From positions 186,001-250,000 of the forward strand of contig JAUTXW010002192.1 of assembly GCA_030620095.1 (NCBI GenBank): 64,000 bases of DNA, read 5' to 3'. The notes beneath the pieces were generated by a model. It was not told the origin of the DNA, searched no databases, and was given only the letters and a program-made list of their open reading frames with translations. Source of the stretch: Kuschelorhynchus macadamiae (lineage: Eukaryota; Arthropoda; Insecta; Coleoptera; Curculionidae). A program made the translations under genes and the position numbers. Below are positions 52,236-63,500 of this stretch, piece by piece; position 1 is the first letter of the stretch, and each line of letters starts with the position of its first letter.

Positions 52236-53500
52236 TTAGCCCCCTGAATAAAAAAGTAAATTTTTGATAACGCGAACTTTAATAATTTTTTAAGCAAGAA
52301 TTTTGATCAAGAGTGACTTTTTTCGTGTTTTGCAAAATGAGAGATTTTTACTTTTGCGCAAAATAACATTTTTGTATTTTTTATGCCTCTTGTATAAACA
52401 ATTAAATTTTTGATAAAGCGAACTCCGTTTATTTTTCTAGCAAAAACTTTTATCAAGAGGGACTTTTTTGTATCTTCCAAATTGAGAGAAAAATTACATT
52501 TTTGTATTTTTTATACCCCCCGGTATAAAAAAATAAATTTTTAATAGCGCAAACCTTATTTATTTTTCAAGCAAAAACTTTTAAGGGTCACTTTATTTCG
52601 AATCTTGCAATATGATACATTTTTACACATACGGAAAATAAATTTTACTAGTTTTCATGCCCCTGTATAAAAAATTAAATTTTTGATAATGTGAACCTTA
52701 TTTATTTTTTAAACTTTTATCGTGAGTGACTTTTTCGTATAAACAATTCCCCCTGTATAAAGAATTAAATTTTTTGATAAAGCGAACCTTGTTTATTTTT
52801 CTAGCAAAAACTTTTATCAAGAGTGACTTTATTGTATCTTGCAAATTGAGACATTTTTACTCTTACGGAAAATAACATTTTTGTATTTTTTATACCCCCC
52901 CGTATAAAAAAATAAATTTTTCATAACGCAAACCTTATTTATTTTTCAAGCAAAAACTTTTAAGGGTCACTTTATTTCGAATCTTGCAAAATGAGACATT
53001 TTTACACTTACGGAAAATAACATTTTACTAGTTTTCATCCCCCTGTATAAAAAATTACATTTTTGATAATGTGAACCTTATTTATTTTTTAAATTTTTAT
53101 CCTGAGTGACTTTTTTCGTATAAACAATTGTCCCCTGTATAAACAATTAAATTTTTGATAAAGCGAACCTTGTTTATTTTTCTAGCAAAAACTTTTATCA
53201 CGAGTGACTTTTTTGTATTTTGCAAATTGAGACATTTTTACTCTTACGCAAAATAACATTTTTGTATTTTTTATACCCCCTGTATAAAAAAATAAATTTT
53301 TGATAATGCAAACCTTATTTATTTTTCAAGCAAAAACTTTTATCAAGAGTCAAAATGAGACATTTTTACACTTACGGAAAATAACGTTTTACTAGTTTTC
53401 ATCCCCCTGTATAAAAAATTAAATTGTTGATAATGTGAACCTTATTTATTTTTCAAGCAAAAACTTTTATCGTGAGTGACTTTTTTCGTATCTTTCAATT
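52236..53500. repeat. Satellite with about 382-bp higher-order period
   Basis: The monomer is CCCCTGTATAAAAAA-TAAATTTTTGATAA-GCGAACCTTATTTATTTTT-GCAAAAACTTTTA-GAGTGACTTTTT-TTGCAAA-TGAGACATTTTTAC (hyphens mark gaps). Monomer starts near 52241, 52388, 52516, 52660, 52749, 52894, 53041, 53133, 53276 and 53403. The 144/90/146 spacing repeats, so 52516/52894, 52660/53041, 52749/53133 and 52894/53276 are each 378-384 bp apart. Confidence 0.9.
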
Positions 53501-53878
53501 CCTAGTCCGTTAAACCTCTTGTAAAGTTCATACGCGGAAATACTGTATAAAATACTTAAGTACACGCAAAAAACTCAAATCTTTTGTATCCGATAACGTA
53601 ACTAATTTGCCTCTTGGCTCTAGATCTTTATAAAACGCCAAGAAAAAACAATACATACATACATAATTTAGCAATATCAGTTCGTCTTATGAGATGTTTT
53701 AATGGTAGAATATTTTTAGGTGTCTAAGAACACAACAGGATTTCCGTATAAAAAAAGATATAAATATTAGAAGTCTTATAAAGGGTAGCCAATGTTTTTT
53801 TTGCCTTTATTGCAGGCACACGTTACTGGTAATTTTTTAGCGAGGCAGGGAACAGACAGACAGACCGATATACAGAAT
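53501..53878. other. Spacer ending in an inverted R1 fragment
   Basis: 53800-53878 carries R1 words in reverse (TAATTTTTTAGC, ACAGACAGACAGACCG). The remainder of the R1 copy continues beyond the ISL2EU-like insertion at 57925. Confidence 0.5.
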
Positions 53879-54036
53879 AGGCTCGTTCAGGAAAATCGTA
53901 TTTTCTCGCAGTTCTGGCTTTGCAGGGACACGTATATTGGCGTATTAAATAACTTGGTGTAGTGGATAAAAAATTACTGTTTTTGTTGTTTGTTAGAGCA
54001 TTTTTAGATACTGTTTGAATTAATTGATTATAAACA

Positions 54037-54167
54037 ATGTGTGATTCAGACTATATTAGGGCAGATTCGTCCAATATGCTGGATGTAGATGTCATAATAG
54101 TAATGGAGTACTTTAATGCGAACCGAGACTTTATTAATGCCGAAATGAGAGGTGTGAAAATGCCGCA
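54037..54167 (+). CDS. First exon of a YqaJ-type nuclease gene (transposon-encoded)
   Basis: From ATG 54037 the frame reads MCDSDYIRADSSNMLDVDVI, then MEYFNANRDFINAEMRGVKMP, ending in phase 2 at a consensus donor (CCGCA|GTAAGT). The FF/YF..N.DF..AE.R.VK pattern matches, from memory, the N-terminus of insect proteins with a YqaJ-like recombinase domain. The following exons (YVQVKRENG-type) were not found within the element, so this copy is probably a remnant although the exon itself is intact. Confidence 0.45.
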
Positions 54168-54699
54168 GTAAGTATTGTAGTAACCATAATAGCTAAATAA
54201 AAATTCGATGATTCGTTGACAGATAAATGTTCCAGATTTTAGTCGGGCAATATGACTTGAGTCTTTCTTGCCTCTTCTTACATATATAAATAATTTTTTA
54301 CAGACGATGAGATTTTTTATTTTTTTGATATTGTATTTGTATGTTTACACCGAGATGGTTGTACAAGTTTCACAGGAAATGACTACAACTTTTGATTTTT
54401 AAATGGACCCCTGATATTTTTGTATTTTATTCGATAGAAAATGGCATGTTGCATACAATTACACCTAAAATGTCAACTTTTGACACTCGCTTTAAAAAAA
54501 TAATATTTTAAATTTCAATCTAGAGTGCCATGACTATATTAAAACCACTAATTGGACTGGAAATAGCAAATGTGTGGTACTAAATTATTCGTAGAAAATG
54601 CTTTTTCCAAGTATGGTAATGAGCCACCATCGTTTCATTTGAAAAAATTGAGTTATAATTAAAAATACGATTTGGGGATATTTTAACCAGCCGAGACCA

Positions 54700-55140
54700 T
54701 TGAGTCCGTATCCCGTGGCAAGAAAAAGCCGGTCTTATTCATTGTCTACATCAGAAAGGGAACCTCTATGCAAAATTTCAGCTTTCGAGGTATAGGCGTT
54801 TGCGAAGGACGTTGATGAGTCAGTGAGTCAGGACTTGTCTTTTTATATATTAAGATTTCTGTAACACCCTGTATAAATTTTTTAAAAATCTTAAAGTATG
54901 TAAAAATAAAAAAAAACGTGTTCAAGAGTTTTTTTTTGAAAAACTAACCGTTTTTTAAATTAAAAATATTGTAATATTTAAGGGATGTTTTCACCGAAAT
55001 TAGAGTTTTCAAAAATCCCATCTTATCAAACCTGGATACCCTAAACTCAACTTGTATACCAAAATTCAGTTTTCTTCATCAAACGGTTTGAGCAGGATCG
55101 TGATGAATGAGTGAGTCAATATTAGTATAGATAAGAGCAA
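54700..55140. repeat. Two copies of a GATGAGTGAGTCA-type repeat end
   Basis: CAAAATTTCAGCTTTCGAGG with GTTGATGAGTCAGTGAGTCA ends near 54830. CAAAATTCAGTTTTCTTCAT with GTGATGAATGAGTGAGTCA ends near 55115. Both lead into AT-rich tails containing TTA(G)TATAGAT-like words. This is a widespread insect repeat end. Confidence 0.5.
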
Positions 55141-55323
55141 AAATAAAAAAAATAGTACTAGAAAAAAACAAGCTAGTGGTAGCCTTTAATTTTAATTGCA
55201 TTCTCACTGAAAAATAGTATTGTATTCCCTGAAAATTTCAGCCAATTAGCTTTCTTCCCTAACCGAATAATTATTATTCTTATCAGAAGTCAAGTAAATA
55301 TTTAAAGCGCGTAAAAAACTTAC

Positions 55324-55528
55324 ATTGAAATGATGCTCACAGCAGTATTTTGTTGACTTATCGCTTACAAATTCTGTCATCTGCATAGCCTCGCTGCCAC
55401 AACTTCTTTACCTTTACATTTCTTGGCAAACTGATAAAGAGTTTATCAGGGGTAGTAGCAGTCATGTTTTTACAACTCGATACTATACAATATTTATAAT
55501 CATCCTTCTTACTTTGTCTAATTTCCAT
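55324..55528 (-). pseudogene. THAP zinc-finger exon of the ISL2EU-like transposase
   Basis: Minus strand from 55528: MEIRQSKKDDYKYCIVSSCK, then TPDKLFISLPRNVKVKKLWQ. After a one-base shift it reads AMQMTEFVSDKSTKYCCEHH and FN, ending at the donor AAT|GTAAGT. The C-x4-C and CCEHH positions and the Trp are those of a THAP finger. The frameshift makes it non-functional in this copy. Confidence 0.6.
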
Positions 55529-55678
55529 GACGACACTAATTCTATTTTAAAAATACGAAATAACAGTTAAATATATATTCGATTCAACAAAAAAAACAGA
55601 GCTATAATCACTCCCGTATACTATGCCGAACTAAAAGAAAACCACGCGAATAACATAGCGACAGCCAGCCGAGGCCGA

Positions 55679-57757
55679 CACAAGAGTCTGGGGAACAGAT
55701 TTGTAGGAGCTCCGAATTTACCCGATTGGCATCGACAACGCATGTAACGCTCTTGTGTTGTTCGGCCGAGTGGAGTACCGAGAATATTTATATTTTAGTG
55801 TTTTAGTTTTAAATCTGTTGTTAATTAGATCTTAGATCACAAAACACGTTTAAGTACTAAATTAAATTAGATTTGCTTTTATAAACTAGTTTTGGCGGAA
55901 GTGATTAACCATTCAGAGGTACGTATTATTATACCTAAAACGCTTTCAGTTTTCCCTTACATACACATGTGTACAATTAACATTATTTCTAGGAGAAACA
56001 AGATCAACCTGTGGAAAGGTTTGATCGTACAATAATTTTTTCATTGTACAGTAATTAAAGGCATAGTTTATACCATAGAGGTGACTGAGTTAAAAAACCT
56101 AAACTATGGACGATCATCATGATTTAATTTAAAAAACAAAATATAGAAGGAATCCTTGTGTTACGTATTGAGGGGGTGGCTCAAATTATAATTTAATTTT
56201 CTAATAACCTATTTTATATTTTCTAACATTTAGAGAAGTTAAACAAAAAAAACAACTGCGGAGCTTGTTGAGGAAATTATAGTCTAGCTAAGGTGACAAG
56301 ATATGTATTCTTTTCAAGAGTAAAGTTCCCTTTTTCAGGTCCATGAACTCTGTATTGTAATAATTACTATATGTACGACAAATATACTCTATTTTGAGAA
56401 ATATGGTCGTGTTTTCTAAGTTACTATAGACGTTAATGAAGTTGAGTTGCCGTTAACTTGATATAAAAGGTACGATTTTTTTTAGTTTTCAGTTGGTACA
56501 TACTTTGAGGTAGACAGAGTTAAATTCAATAAAGTATATTTTTTTAATTAAAGAAAAGAAAAAAGCCATATTTGTGTTTATACAGGTTGTGTAAAAAATA
56601 TTCGTTAAAATAAAAACTGACTCTGGAAGAAAAAGTTATAATTATTTATGTATACAGGAAATATCAAAAAGGAAAACATATCATGCAAACATTGAAACAG
56701 TAAAAAATTCAAAACAATTTATAAAACGACGATGGTTACAAATGTACAAGTTTGGAAAAATAAAAGCTAATATGTTCATTTTGAACTCTCAACAATGGTA
56801 GCGGCCAGACATACTAGAGATAATAAATTTATGTGGAACACTTTTTCATTTTCTCTGCACGTATTAGATCTGGGATGATTTGTGGTTGATTTTTAATTGT
56901 TTTAAATGTGTATTTTAGCCTACTCCTAACGTTTTTAATAATATTTCTACCCGGAGATCGTGCCTTAGTAGGCGGACCAATCGGGTTTATTCCATCATGT
57001 TGATAATATTCGTCAATTATGGCTGCTTGAATAGGTTTTACAACACCATCAATGAGTGTAAAAGCGCAGTATTTACCGGTTCCTTTCCTCCGTCCATTGC
57101 CGTTATTTTTTTGTGTTTATATTTACATTTACATTTGTGTCCTATTGTTTCACTTGTTTGTGAAGTTTTTAGAGACCAGGTTTGATACAGTGACTATTCG
57201 TGTGTGGTATTTTGGAGTAATACGAATAAATGGATTATCCAAAATGCCCTTTTGATCAGCAAGTAAAAATATCGCAGCAAATTCTTACTTTGCAGACACA
57301 CATTTTGCCTTACTTCTTTACTTATCAACTTTTGTACAAAAATTCCAAACTATTTTTCCGATATCGCCTTTTAACACTTAAAAAATCCTTAACCGTTATT
57401 ATTTTTAAAATTATTTATAAATACACATTATTCTACTACTTTTAAATTTGTGCCTTTCATTTCATATTTTTATTATTTTTTTTATTATGTTATTTGTTAA
57501 AATTATTAATAAATATACATTATTCTACTACTTTTAAATTTAATTATGTCCATTCATTTCGTGTTTTTATTATTATTTTATTATACTACTTGTAAGTAAA
57601 AAGTATTAATAGATACAATTATTTAACTCTTTCTTTGCAAAAAGTAGTTAAAACGTCTACACAGCACATCAGCAAAATCTACCACTGGCACCCTGACTAC
57701 AAAAGTATGATCGACCTTTTTCGGAGCTCTCACAAATCTGTTCCCCAGACTCTTGTG
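55679..57757 (-). mobile_element. Nested TIR element CACAAGAGTCTGG, family unknown
   Basis: 37-bp inverted ends (left 55679-55715, right 57721-57757) match at 35 of 37 positions. AGGCCGA before and AGGCTGA after suggest a 7-bp duplication with one change. It encodes a minus-strand frame at its right half. It is inserted in the ISL2EU-like element. Confidence 0.65.
56829..57113 (-). CDS. Unrecognised C-terminal coding segment in the nested TIR element
   Basis: The minus frame is open for about 95 codons and ends in a stop at 56831-56829: NGRRKGTGKYCAFTLIDGVV, then AAIIDEYYQHDGINPIGPP, TKARSPGRNIIKNVRSRLKY and IPDLIRAEKMKKCST. Composition is protein-like (charged, few low-complexity runs), unlike the chance frames around it. 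No ATG or clean acceptor precedes it, so it is probably the last exon or a remnant of a transposase. I do not recognise the family. Confidence 0.45.
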   Translation of the reverse strand, partial: QKNNGNGRRKGTGKYCAFTLIDGVVKPIQAAIIDEYYQHDGINPIGPPTKARSPGRNIIKNVRSRLKYTFKTIKNQPQIIPDLIRAEKMKKCST

Positions 57758-57924
57758 AGGCTGAACGCCCGGATTCTATGACGTGACCTCGTTCCCAGGC
57801 GCCCGGAGTTTAATACTTTATTTAAATATGAAAGCCAATTCAGAAAAATCTGAAATTTTAGATAGATACTAAATTCAGTATTTTCTTTTAGAATTTGTAA
57901 TTAAAAAATATACTGAACGAGCCT

Positions 57925-58010
57925 ATTGGAAAAATGTAAAGATCTGAAAAATCTCAGAGGGTGAATTTTTCCCGATTACAAATTGTCTCAAGAAGGAAAT
58001 AAAAAAGATT
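57925..58010 (-). repeat. R1 fragment, inverted (second half of the split copy)
   Basis: AAAGATCTGAAAAATCTCAG, then AGGGTGAATTTTTCCCGATT is the reverse of the R1 head, resuming after the ISL2EU-like element. Confidence 0.55.
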
Positions 58011-58640
58011 TGTTTTTAGGATGATAAAGAATCGCTTTTACATGAAATATATTTTAATTGGAAACAAGCAGTCCCGCCATGCTTTTGTTTATTTCAACCT
58101 TTGATGGCTATAGTCGTCAATGCAAAAGTTGTTTATTTATTACTGCAGCAAATTAAAAGTGATTTTCTGTTCTTAAATGATAATGCATTTGCCCACAATA
58201 TCATTTCAGAATATTCTAAAAAACTCTGGAGAAGGTAAATTCTTATAATAAATATTTGCTTTCTTCATAAAATAAGAAACTTCAGGTTTTTTAATCCGAA
58301 AAAGAATCTGCAGACATCGCCTTTGTTCTTAAAAATTACCCGACATCTCAGAAACAGTGAGAATTTACGTTTGCAATAAAAAGGCAGAGGGAGCACTAAA
58401 GCTTTATAGATTCTACTAAAAAACAACACTTCTCTCCGGTTTATAGCTTCGACAAAAATTTACTGTATTTGGTTGAAATATTTTTATAGGATAGAAATGT
58501 TTTTCAGATAGAAAGTTTTCATAACAGTAATACGAACTTTTTTAATAACTGCAGGGTTTTTGTTTCAATATATAAATTGCATTGGGAATTGAAACAGTGC
58601 TGTGCGCTATGTTATACAAATACGAAATAATGCATATACA
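58011..58640. other. Intergenic; no gene seen
   Basis: AT-rich; no motif. Confidence 0.3.
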
Positions 58641-60142
58641 ATATTTGTTTTATTAATATATTGACAAATAGAGACATTATTTGTTATTCATATGGTTTTA
58701 CGTACAGAACTGTATTAGTGATGTCAATCCCCAAGTATTGGACACCGAAAAAAAAACAATAATAGCATTTAACAAATTTTATTGTATTAGGTTAAAACGC
58801 AGTCTTTTGCAACTTAACGCTTAAAAGTTCATTTGCTGCTTCCAGAATTTCTGTAAGAGGAATATCATCTTCGTCGCTGGTATCTGTTTCATATTGATTA
58901 GTTGATTCATTTTCTTTGGCTAGCGTAAATAAAAGTGTTTTCAATTTAGATTTAATGAGATAATTATTTGATTTTTAGGCAGTAATTTTGTTCCGGTTTA
59001 TGAATCCGGATTAGTGAGATAGAATTTCAGAAAAAATGGTTCTGCGTTGCTCGATTCCTGTTCTTGATATCTCTTGCCGATCAGTGCTAACTGGTGATTT
59101 AATTTTGGATAATTGTTTCAACATGAATTTTAAATTTGTTCAAAGCCGAAGGCATAATGAGATAATAAAAACAAGATCAAACGAACTTACCTAAGTGATG
59201 TTCGATCTTGATTATATGAAGGCCTCGTCGAAATAAATAAAGTAGTATACATGTTACTGCCGTAGCAGAACCGCTGAGACAACACATTTCAAAACAACAT
59301 ATACTCCACTTCACAGCGTTTAATGTACTTGTTTTAGTCAATTTTAAAGCAATTGTTGCAACCTATATTTGCTGATTTTATTTCTGATAAATTAAGGAGG
59401 ATTTGGGACTTTGTATAATGAACATCACTTAAGGTAAATTCATTTGATTGTTGTATTATACTTGGCCTCGACTCATAAATAAAATATTATTATAGATGTT
59501 TAAGTTTCAACAGCTATATAATTATATTCTTATCAAATTGATTGCAACTGAAAAACTGAAGAACAAATTAATAAAATATAAACATATGTCTGTGTGTTAT
59601 AATTATTAGGGTTAAAATAGACAAATAAAATTAATATTATAGTTATAAAAAGATTTTTTTTTAATCGGATACTCAATATTATATTGCTTTTTTAAAATCT
59701 GCGTAAAATTCTCAATACTTTTTATTAAGAGCACTTTTTAGGAAAGTCAACAGTTTTTGCGAAAATAAGAGTCAAATATGTATTACCTTTTATTAAAATA
59801 CCTGCACACAAAAGGTTACCTAATATGTTTGGCAATAACACTTTTGTTTATTTATAAAAATTGATCTGAGCTCAAAGATATATGTTTGTAACATTTTTAA
59901 TGGCAAATATCCTAACAGAAATCCAATTACTAAATCTAGCGTAAGTAAAATTAACAAAATATTTCGTGAAACGGAAAAGGTAAAAGATGCTGATTCCTTT
60001 TTTTGTTACACTCTTTATAAAAGACTTAACAAAACTAGTACAACTGAAAGTAAAACAACAATGGTTTTAAATATTTTTTTTAGCGTAACATAGTACTTGC
60101 GAATATGGCATTATCAAATTATTGGCCTATAAGCATTCGCAA

Positions 60143-61228
60143 ATGTAGTTGAATTTTTAGACCAACCTGCAGCTAATCTAATAACATCAAAGCTCAACCG
60201 TGTTCAAGCTGCCTTTGATGTAGACGTATCTCGTGTACTTTGGGATTTAAACTGGTTGGTGTCTAGCCAGCGTTGCCATACGTCCCGATTTTTGCGGGAC
60301 GTCCCGTGTTTTGATCCAAATAAAAATGTACTGCGCGGGACGACGAAAATCCCGATTTTTAAAAAAATTGTACCTAGTTAAATTGTAGCTTTTCCACATA
60401 TCCTTTTCTAGCACGGAAAAGCAGGTGCAGATAACATTCCCATTTCCTCAATTACTTTCCCCAAGCTTTTATTGAGCGCAGAATATCAACGTCTTGATAT
60501 GTACCTTGCAATCCCAGGACCAAAATATGGGAAATTTCAATTAAAAGGTAATGTCCGGAAATGTTACGTGTTTCGAAAATCATACGATATGTTCGAAAAT
60601 TGAAGGAAAATATTCAGACATACTCAGAAAATATCAGAAATGTTGGGAAATGTTAGCAAATTATTCAGAAATGATCTAACAAGTCATGAGAAATTTTAAG
60701 TTTTTTTTTGTGATAATTTCGGAAATCGGGTCTGGAAATTTTTAACCCGTGAGATAACCCTTTAATATTTTATAATTAAATATATAAAAATGAGCGACAA
60801 GTTAAGTAGTTTAAGTTCAAAATCAGATAGAAAGGACAAATTATTATTAGTAAATATTAATATATTCAAAATAATGGACGTTCTATGATTTTTTAACATT
60901 TAATGACTTAAATAATGTTACAATCTGCTTTTTTTACTTTAGTATTCGAAGTCTTTCGAAATCAATAAGTATTTCTTTTATATTTTTTATTATTTGGCGT
61001 AAATTTTGTTTATTATTAAATATTTTAAATAATCTTGTTTGCTGATCAAAAATTGTGAGAAAAATATATTTAAATTAAAATGTATTTATATAATTTTATA
61101 GTGTCCCGATTTTTGAAACAAAATCCCGATTGTGTGTGATTAATCTATACAATTCCCGGTTAACAGAAAAAAAATCTGGCAACGCTGTGTCTAGCCCACT
61201 TTTTCCTCTCCTCTATTTGCTAATGGTT
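60143..61228 (+). pseudogene. Unidentified coding segment split by hAT 5
   Basis: With the hAT removed, one frame is open from about 60143: AFANVVEFLDQPAANLITSK, then LNRVQAAFDVDVSRVLWDLN, ending WLVSSPLFPLLYLLMV and a stop near 61228. The target duplication falls cleanly in this frame. Upstream (about 59898-60070) another piece reads NGKYPNRNPITKSSVSKINK, then IFRETEKVKDA, like the helix-turn-helix part of some insect transposon proteins. The family is not identified. Confidence 0.35.
60268..61187. mobile_element. hAT transposon 5 (non-autonomous), TSD TGTCTAGC
   Basis: The ends are CAGCGTTGCCATA and, complemented from the right, CAGCGTTGCCAGA. Perfect 8-bp TGTCTAGC lies at 60260-60267 and 61188-61195. 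920 bp, no transposase. Subterminal GTCCCGATTTTT / TCCCGAT words recur at both ends. Confidence 0.92.
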
Positions 61229-61364
61229 TGAGGCTAAGCCTTGTGATGTGATTCCTTCTATGTTATACATAAGTAATTACAGTCACGCCTTATATTTTTT
61301 GTTGTTTCTAAATATTCTAAAAATGCACTTTCTACTATGTTCTAACTAAAAATAAATATTTACT

Positions 61365-61565
61365 CTCCTCGTAAGAGAGAAATCTTATAACCGTGAGTGG
61401 CGTCTTAATGAATTATTAAAAAATCAGTATCAAAAAACTTATCCGACTGACTTGCAATTTTGCACAAAAATCAAGTGTTACACACGGATAGACTAGCAAA
61501 TTTTAAGCGCAAATCCTATTTGGCAAAACAAAATGGCCGTCTAATAAAATGTTGAAATATTCGGT
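61365..61565 (+). repeat. Dispersed repeat R1, short copy
   Basis: CTCTCCTCGTAAGAGAGAAAT (head hairpin), TCCGACTGACTTGCAATTTTG, ATCAAGTGTTAC and CAAAACAAAATGGCCGTC are in R1 order. Confidence 0.55.
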
Positions 61566-62173
61566 AAAATCCCAATCCGTGAATAAAATCTTTTTTATGT
61601 ATGAAAAATAAATATAATAATAATACATAAATTAAAATTTTTTGAAAAATTGAGATAAATTATAGTTAATAGGATTTGTATAAAGTTGTCACGTCACCAA
61701 TTAATTTATTGCCTAGGTTCTAAATTATTATTACATGGCTTTAAAATTGACTAAACCAAGTACATAAAAAGCTGTGAAGTGCACCGGAGGGAGTTTATGT
61801 TGCTTTGAAATGTGTTGTCTCAGCGGTTCTGCTACGTTAGTAACATGTATACTACTTTATTTATTTCGACGAGGCCTTCATATAATCAAGATCGAACATC
61901 ACTTAGGTAAGTTCGTTTGATCTTGTTTTTAGTATGTCATTATGCATTCGGCTTTCAACAAATTTAAAATGCGTGTAGAAACAATTATCCAAAATTAAAA
62001 CACCAGTTAGCACTGATCGGCAAGAGACATCAAGAACAGGAATTGAGCAACGCAGAACCATTTTTTCTGAAGTTCTGTCTCACTAATCCGGATTCAATAA
62101 ACCTGAACAAAATCATTGGCTAAATATCAAATAATTATCTCATTAAATCTAAATTGAAAACACTTTTTTTAGG

Positions 62174-62340
62174 CTAGTCTAGCCAAAGGAAATGAATCAA
62201 CTAATCAATATGAAACAGATACCAGCGACGAAGATGATATTCCTCTTACAGAAATTCTGGAAGCAGCAAATGAACTTTTAAGCGTTAAGTTGCAAAAGAC
62301 ATTACAAAAAAAGTATTTCTTCCGCGGGCTTTTTAAGTAA
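62174..62340 (+). pseudogene. Acidic exon-like block in the inverted-repeat arm
   Basis: Following TTTTTTTAG, the plus strand of the right arm reads KGNESTNQYETDTSDEDDIP, then LTEILEAANELLSVKLQKT, then an extra tail to a stop. The same block exists on the minus strand in the left arm (about 58920-58800), where the downstream sequence differs. It could be the last exon of a transposase or of a duplicated host gene. Not identified. Confidence 0.35.
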
Positions 62341-62589
62341 CAAAATGCGTTTGGGGTTTGGAGACGAAATTTTCTTTACATTTTCATCCATCTTCAAATT
62401 TATTAAGAAATGTTTCCGGTTAATTTCTGCGTTTTAACCTAATACATTAAAATGTGTTAAATGCTATTATTGTTTCTTTTTTTTTCGGTGTTCAATACTT
62501 GGGGATTGACATCCCTAATACAGTTCTGTACGTAAAACCATATGAATAACAAATAATGTCTCTATTTGTCAGTATATAAATAAAACTTT

Positions 62590-63420
62590 TTTTGTATAAT
62601 TTCTATAACAGGTCCCTAAAAACAAGAGGATATTTCTACCGCAACACGCCTGGAAAGTATTTGTACCTACAACAAGACGTCAGTATTTGCGCAGCGAAAC
62701 GGCGTCGTTTGCGATTTACTAATTAGATGTTTTAAAAAATCTCGCATTTAGAAGCAAAATATTTGTATACAGAAAATTATCAAACACATAGAAAGTTTGT
62801 ATTTATATTGCAGCAATATGAAATAAGTAGTTTGTACAAGTAGGTGTACATTTTTAAATCTACATTGATATTTTTCTTTATGAAATTATTTTGGATTTCT
62901 ATCCGATGTGGCTAAAAATAAGTATCGTTTTAACTTCCCTTTCTGTATTTAATTTACGGCACTCTAAAAATACATTGCAAATCAATGTTTTGCATTTTTT
63001 ATGTTTCATGTATATGTCGTAGATTTTTCGTTATGACTACACCAATTTAGGCAAATTTAAAAATGCCGGCAAAACGAGAACACAAGAATGTATATTACGT
63101 TATTATTTTTAGGCATTTTACGATTTACCAAAAGCGGTGGCGTCAAAACGTGAAAATAAATCCAAAAATACTATTAAGTAAAGGCCGTTGCTGCTTCCGG
63201 ATCATCAGAAAGTCGGTTCACGTTAAATAAGAACAAAGTGTGAATGACTAACTGGGGGATTCACTTAACAGTATTATAGATTTTGTTAAAAAAAATCCTT
63301 GTTTTAATATAGACTCGGAATTCGGTTGGCGCGCTGGCTTATTTTACAACAAGCCTAACCAATCCTAACCTAACTTTAAGAGAATAAAAAATCCAAAAAA
63401 ATAAATTGAAAATAAAAACA
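62590..63420. other. Intergenic; no gene seen
   Basis: AT-rich apart from 62640-62720. Two CCTAA-type words near 63353-63378 are too few to call telomeric repeat. Confidence 0.3.
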
Positions 63421-63424
63421 ATAA

Positions 63425-63500
63425 AAAATGTTCGCCTTTGTCGGGATTCGAACCTAAAACCTATACGATGCAGGCCGAGAACTTTACCAAGCTTCTCGAC
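63425..63500 (-). repeat. tRNA-derived (SINE-like) promoter sequence
   Basis: On the minus strand GGTTCGAATCC is a perfect pol III B box. It is preceded by an A-box-like TTGGTAAAGTTCTCGG and followed by a T-rich tail. The tRNA fold is poor, so this is a SINE or tRNA relic. It supplies the first 25 or so codons of the downstream open frame. Confidence 0.5.

Larger units (their letters stand above)
53879..57924. mobile_element. ISL2EU-like DNA transposon, TSD AT
   Basis: 12-bp perfect terminal inverted repeats, AGGCTCGTTCAG at 53879-53890 and its complement at 57913-57924, are flanked by AT dinucleotides. The insertion splits an inverted R1 repeat, whose halves continue on both sides. It carries a YqaJ-type first exon near its left end and a THAP finger exon on the opposite strand. 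A two-gene layout (THAP transposase plus YqaJ nuclease) with AT duplications is what I know of ISL2EU elements. The interior is largely lost, and a second TIR element occupies 55679-57757. Confidence 0.6.
58645..62587. repeat. Long inverted repeat, arms about 0.7 and 0.85 kb, loop about 2.4 kb
   Basis: The left arm 58645-59353 is the reverse complement of 61736-62587 along its whole length, apart from about 130 bp present only in the right arm (around 62310-62435) and small indels. The arms read from a putative donor (CACTTAG|GTAAGTTCG, right arm about 61912) through an intron-like part to an AG-preceded acidic coding block. No target-site duplication was recognised at the outer ends. Confidence 0.85.

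Noticed and set aside
52236..53500. CRISPR-like array
   Set aside because: The units are contiguous satellite monomers without unique spacers, in eukaryotic DNA.
63345..63380. CCTAA words suggesting insect telomeric repeat
   Set aside because: Only two or three imperfect units; chance or a degenerate interstitial trace.
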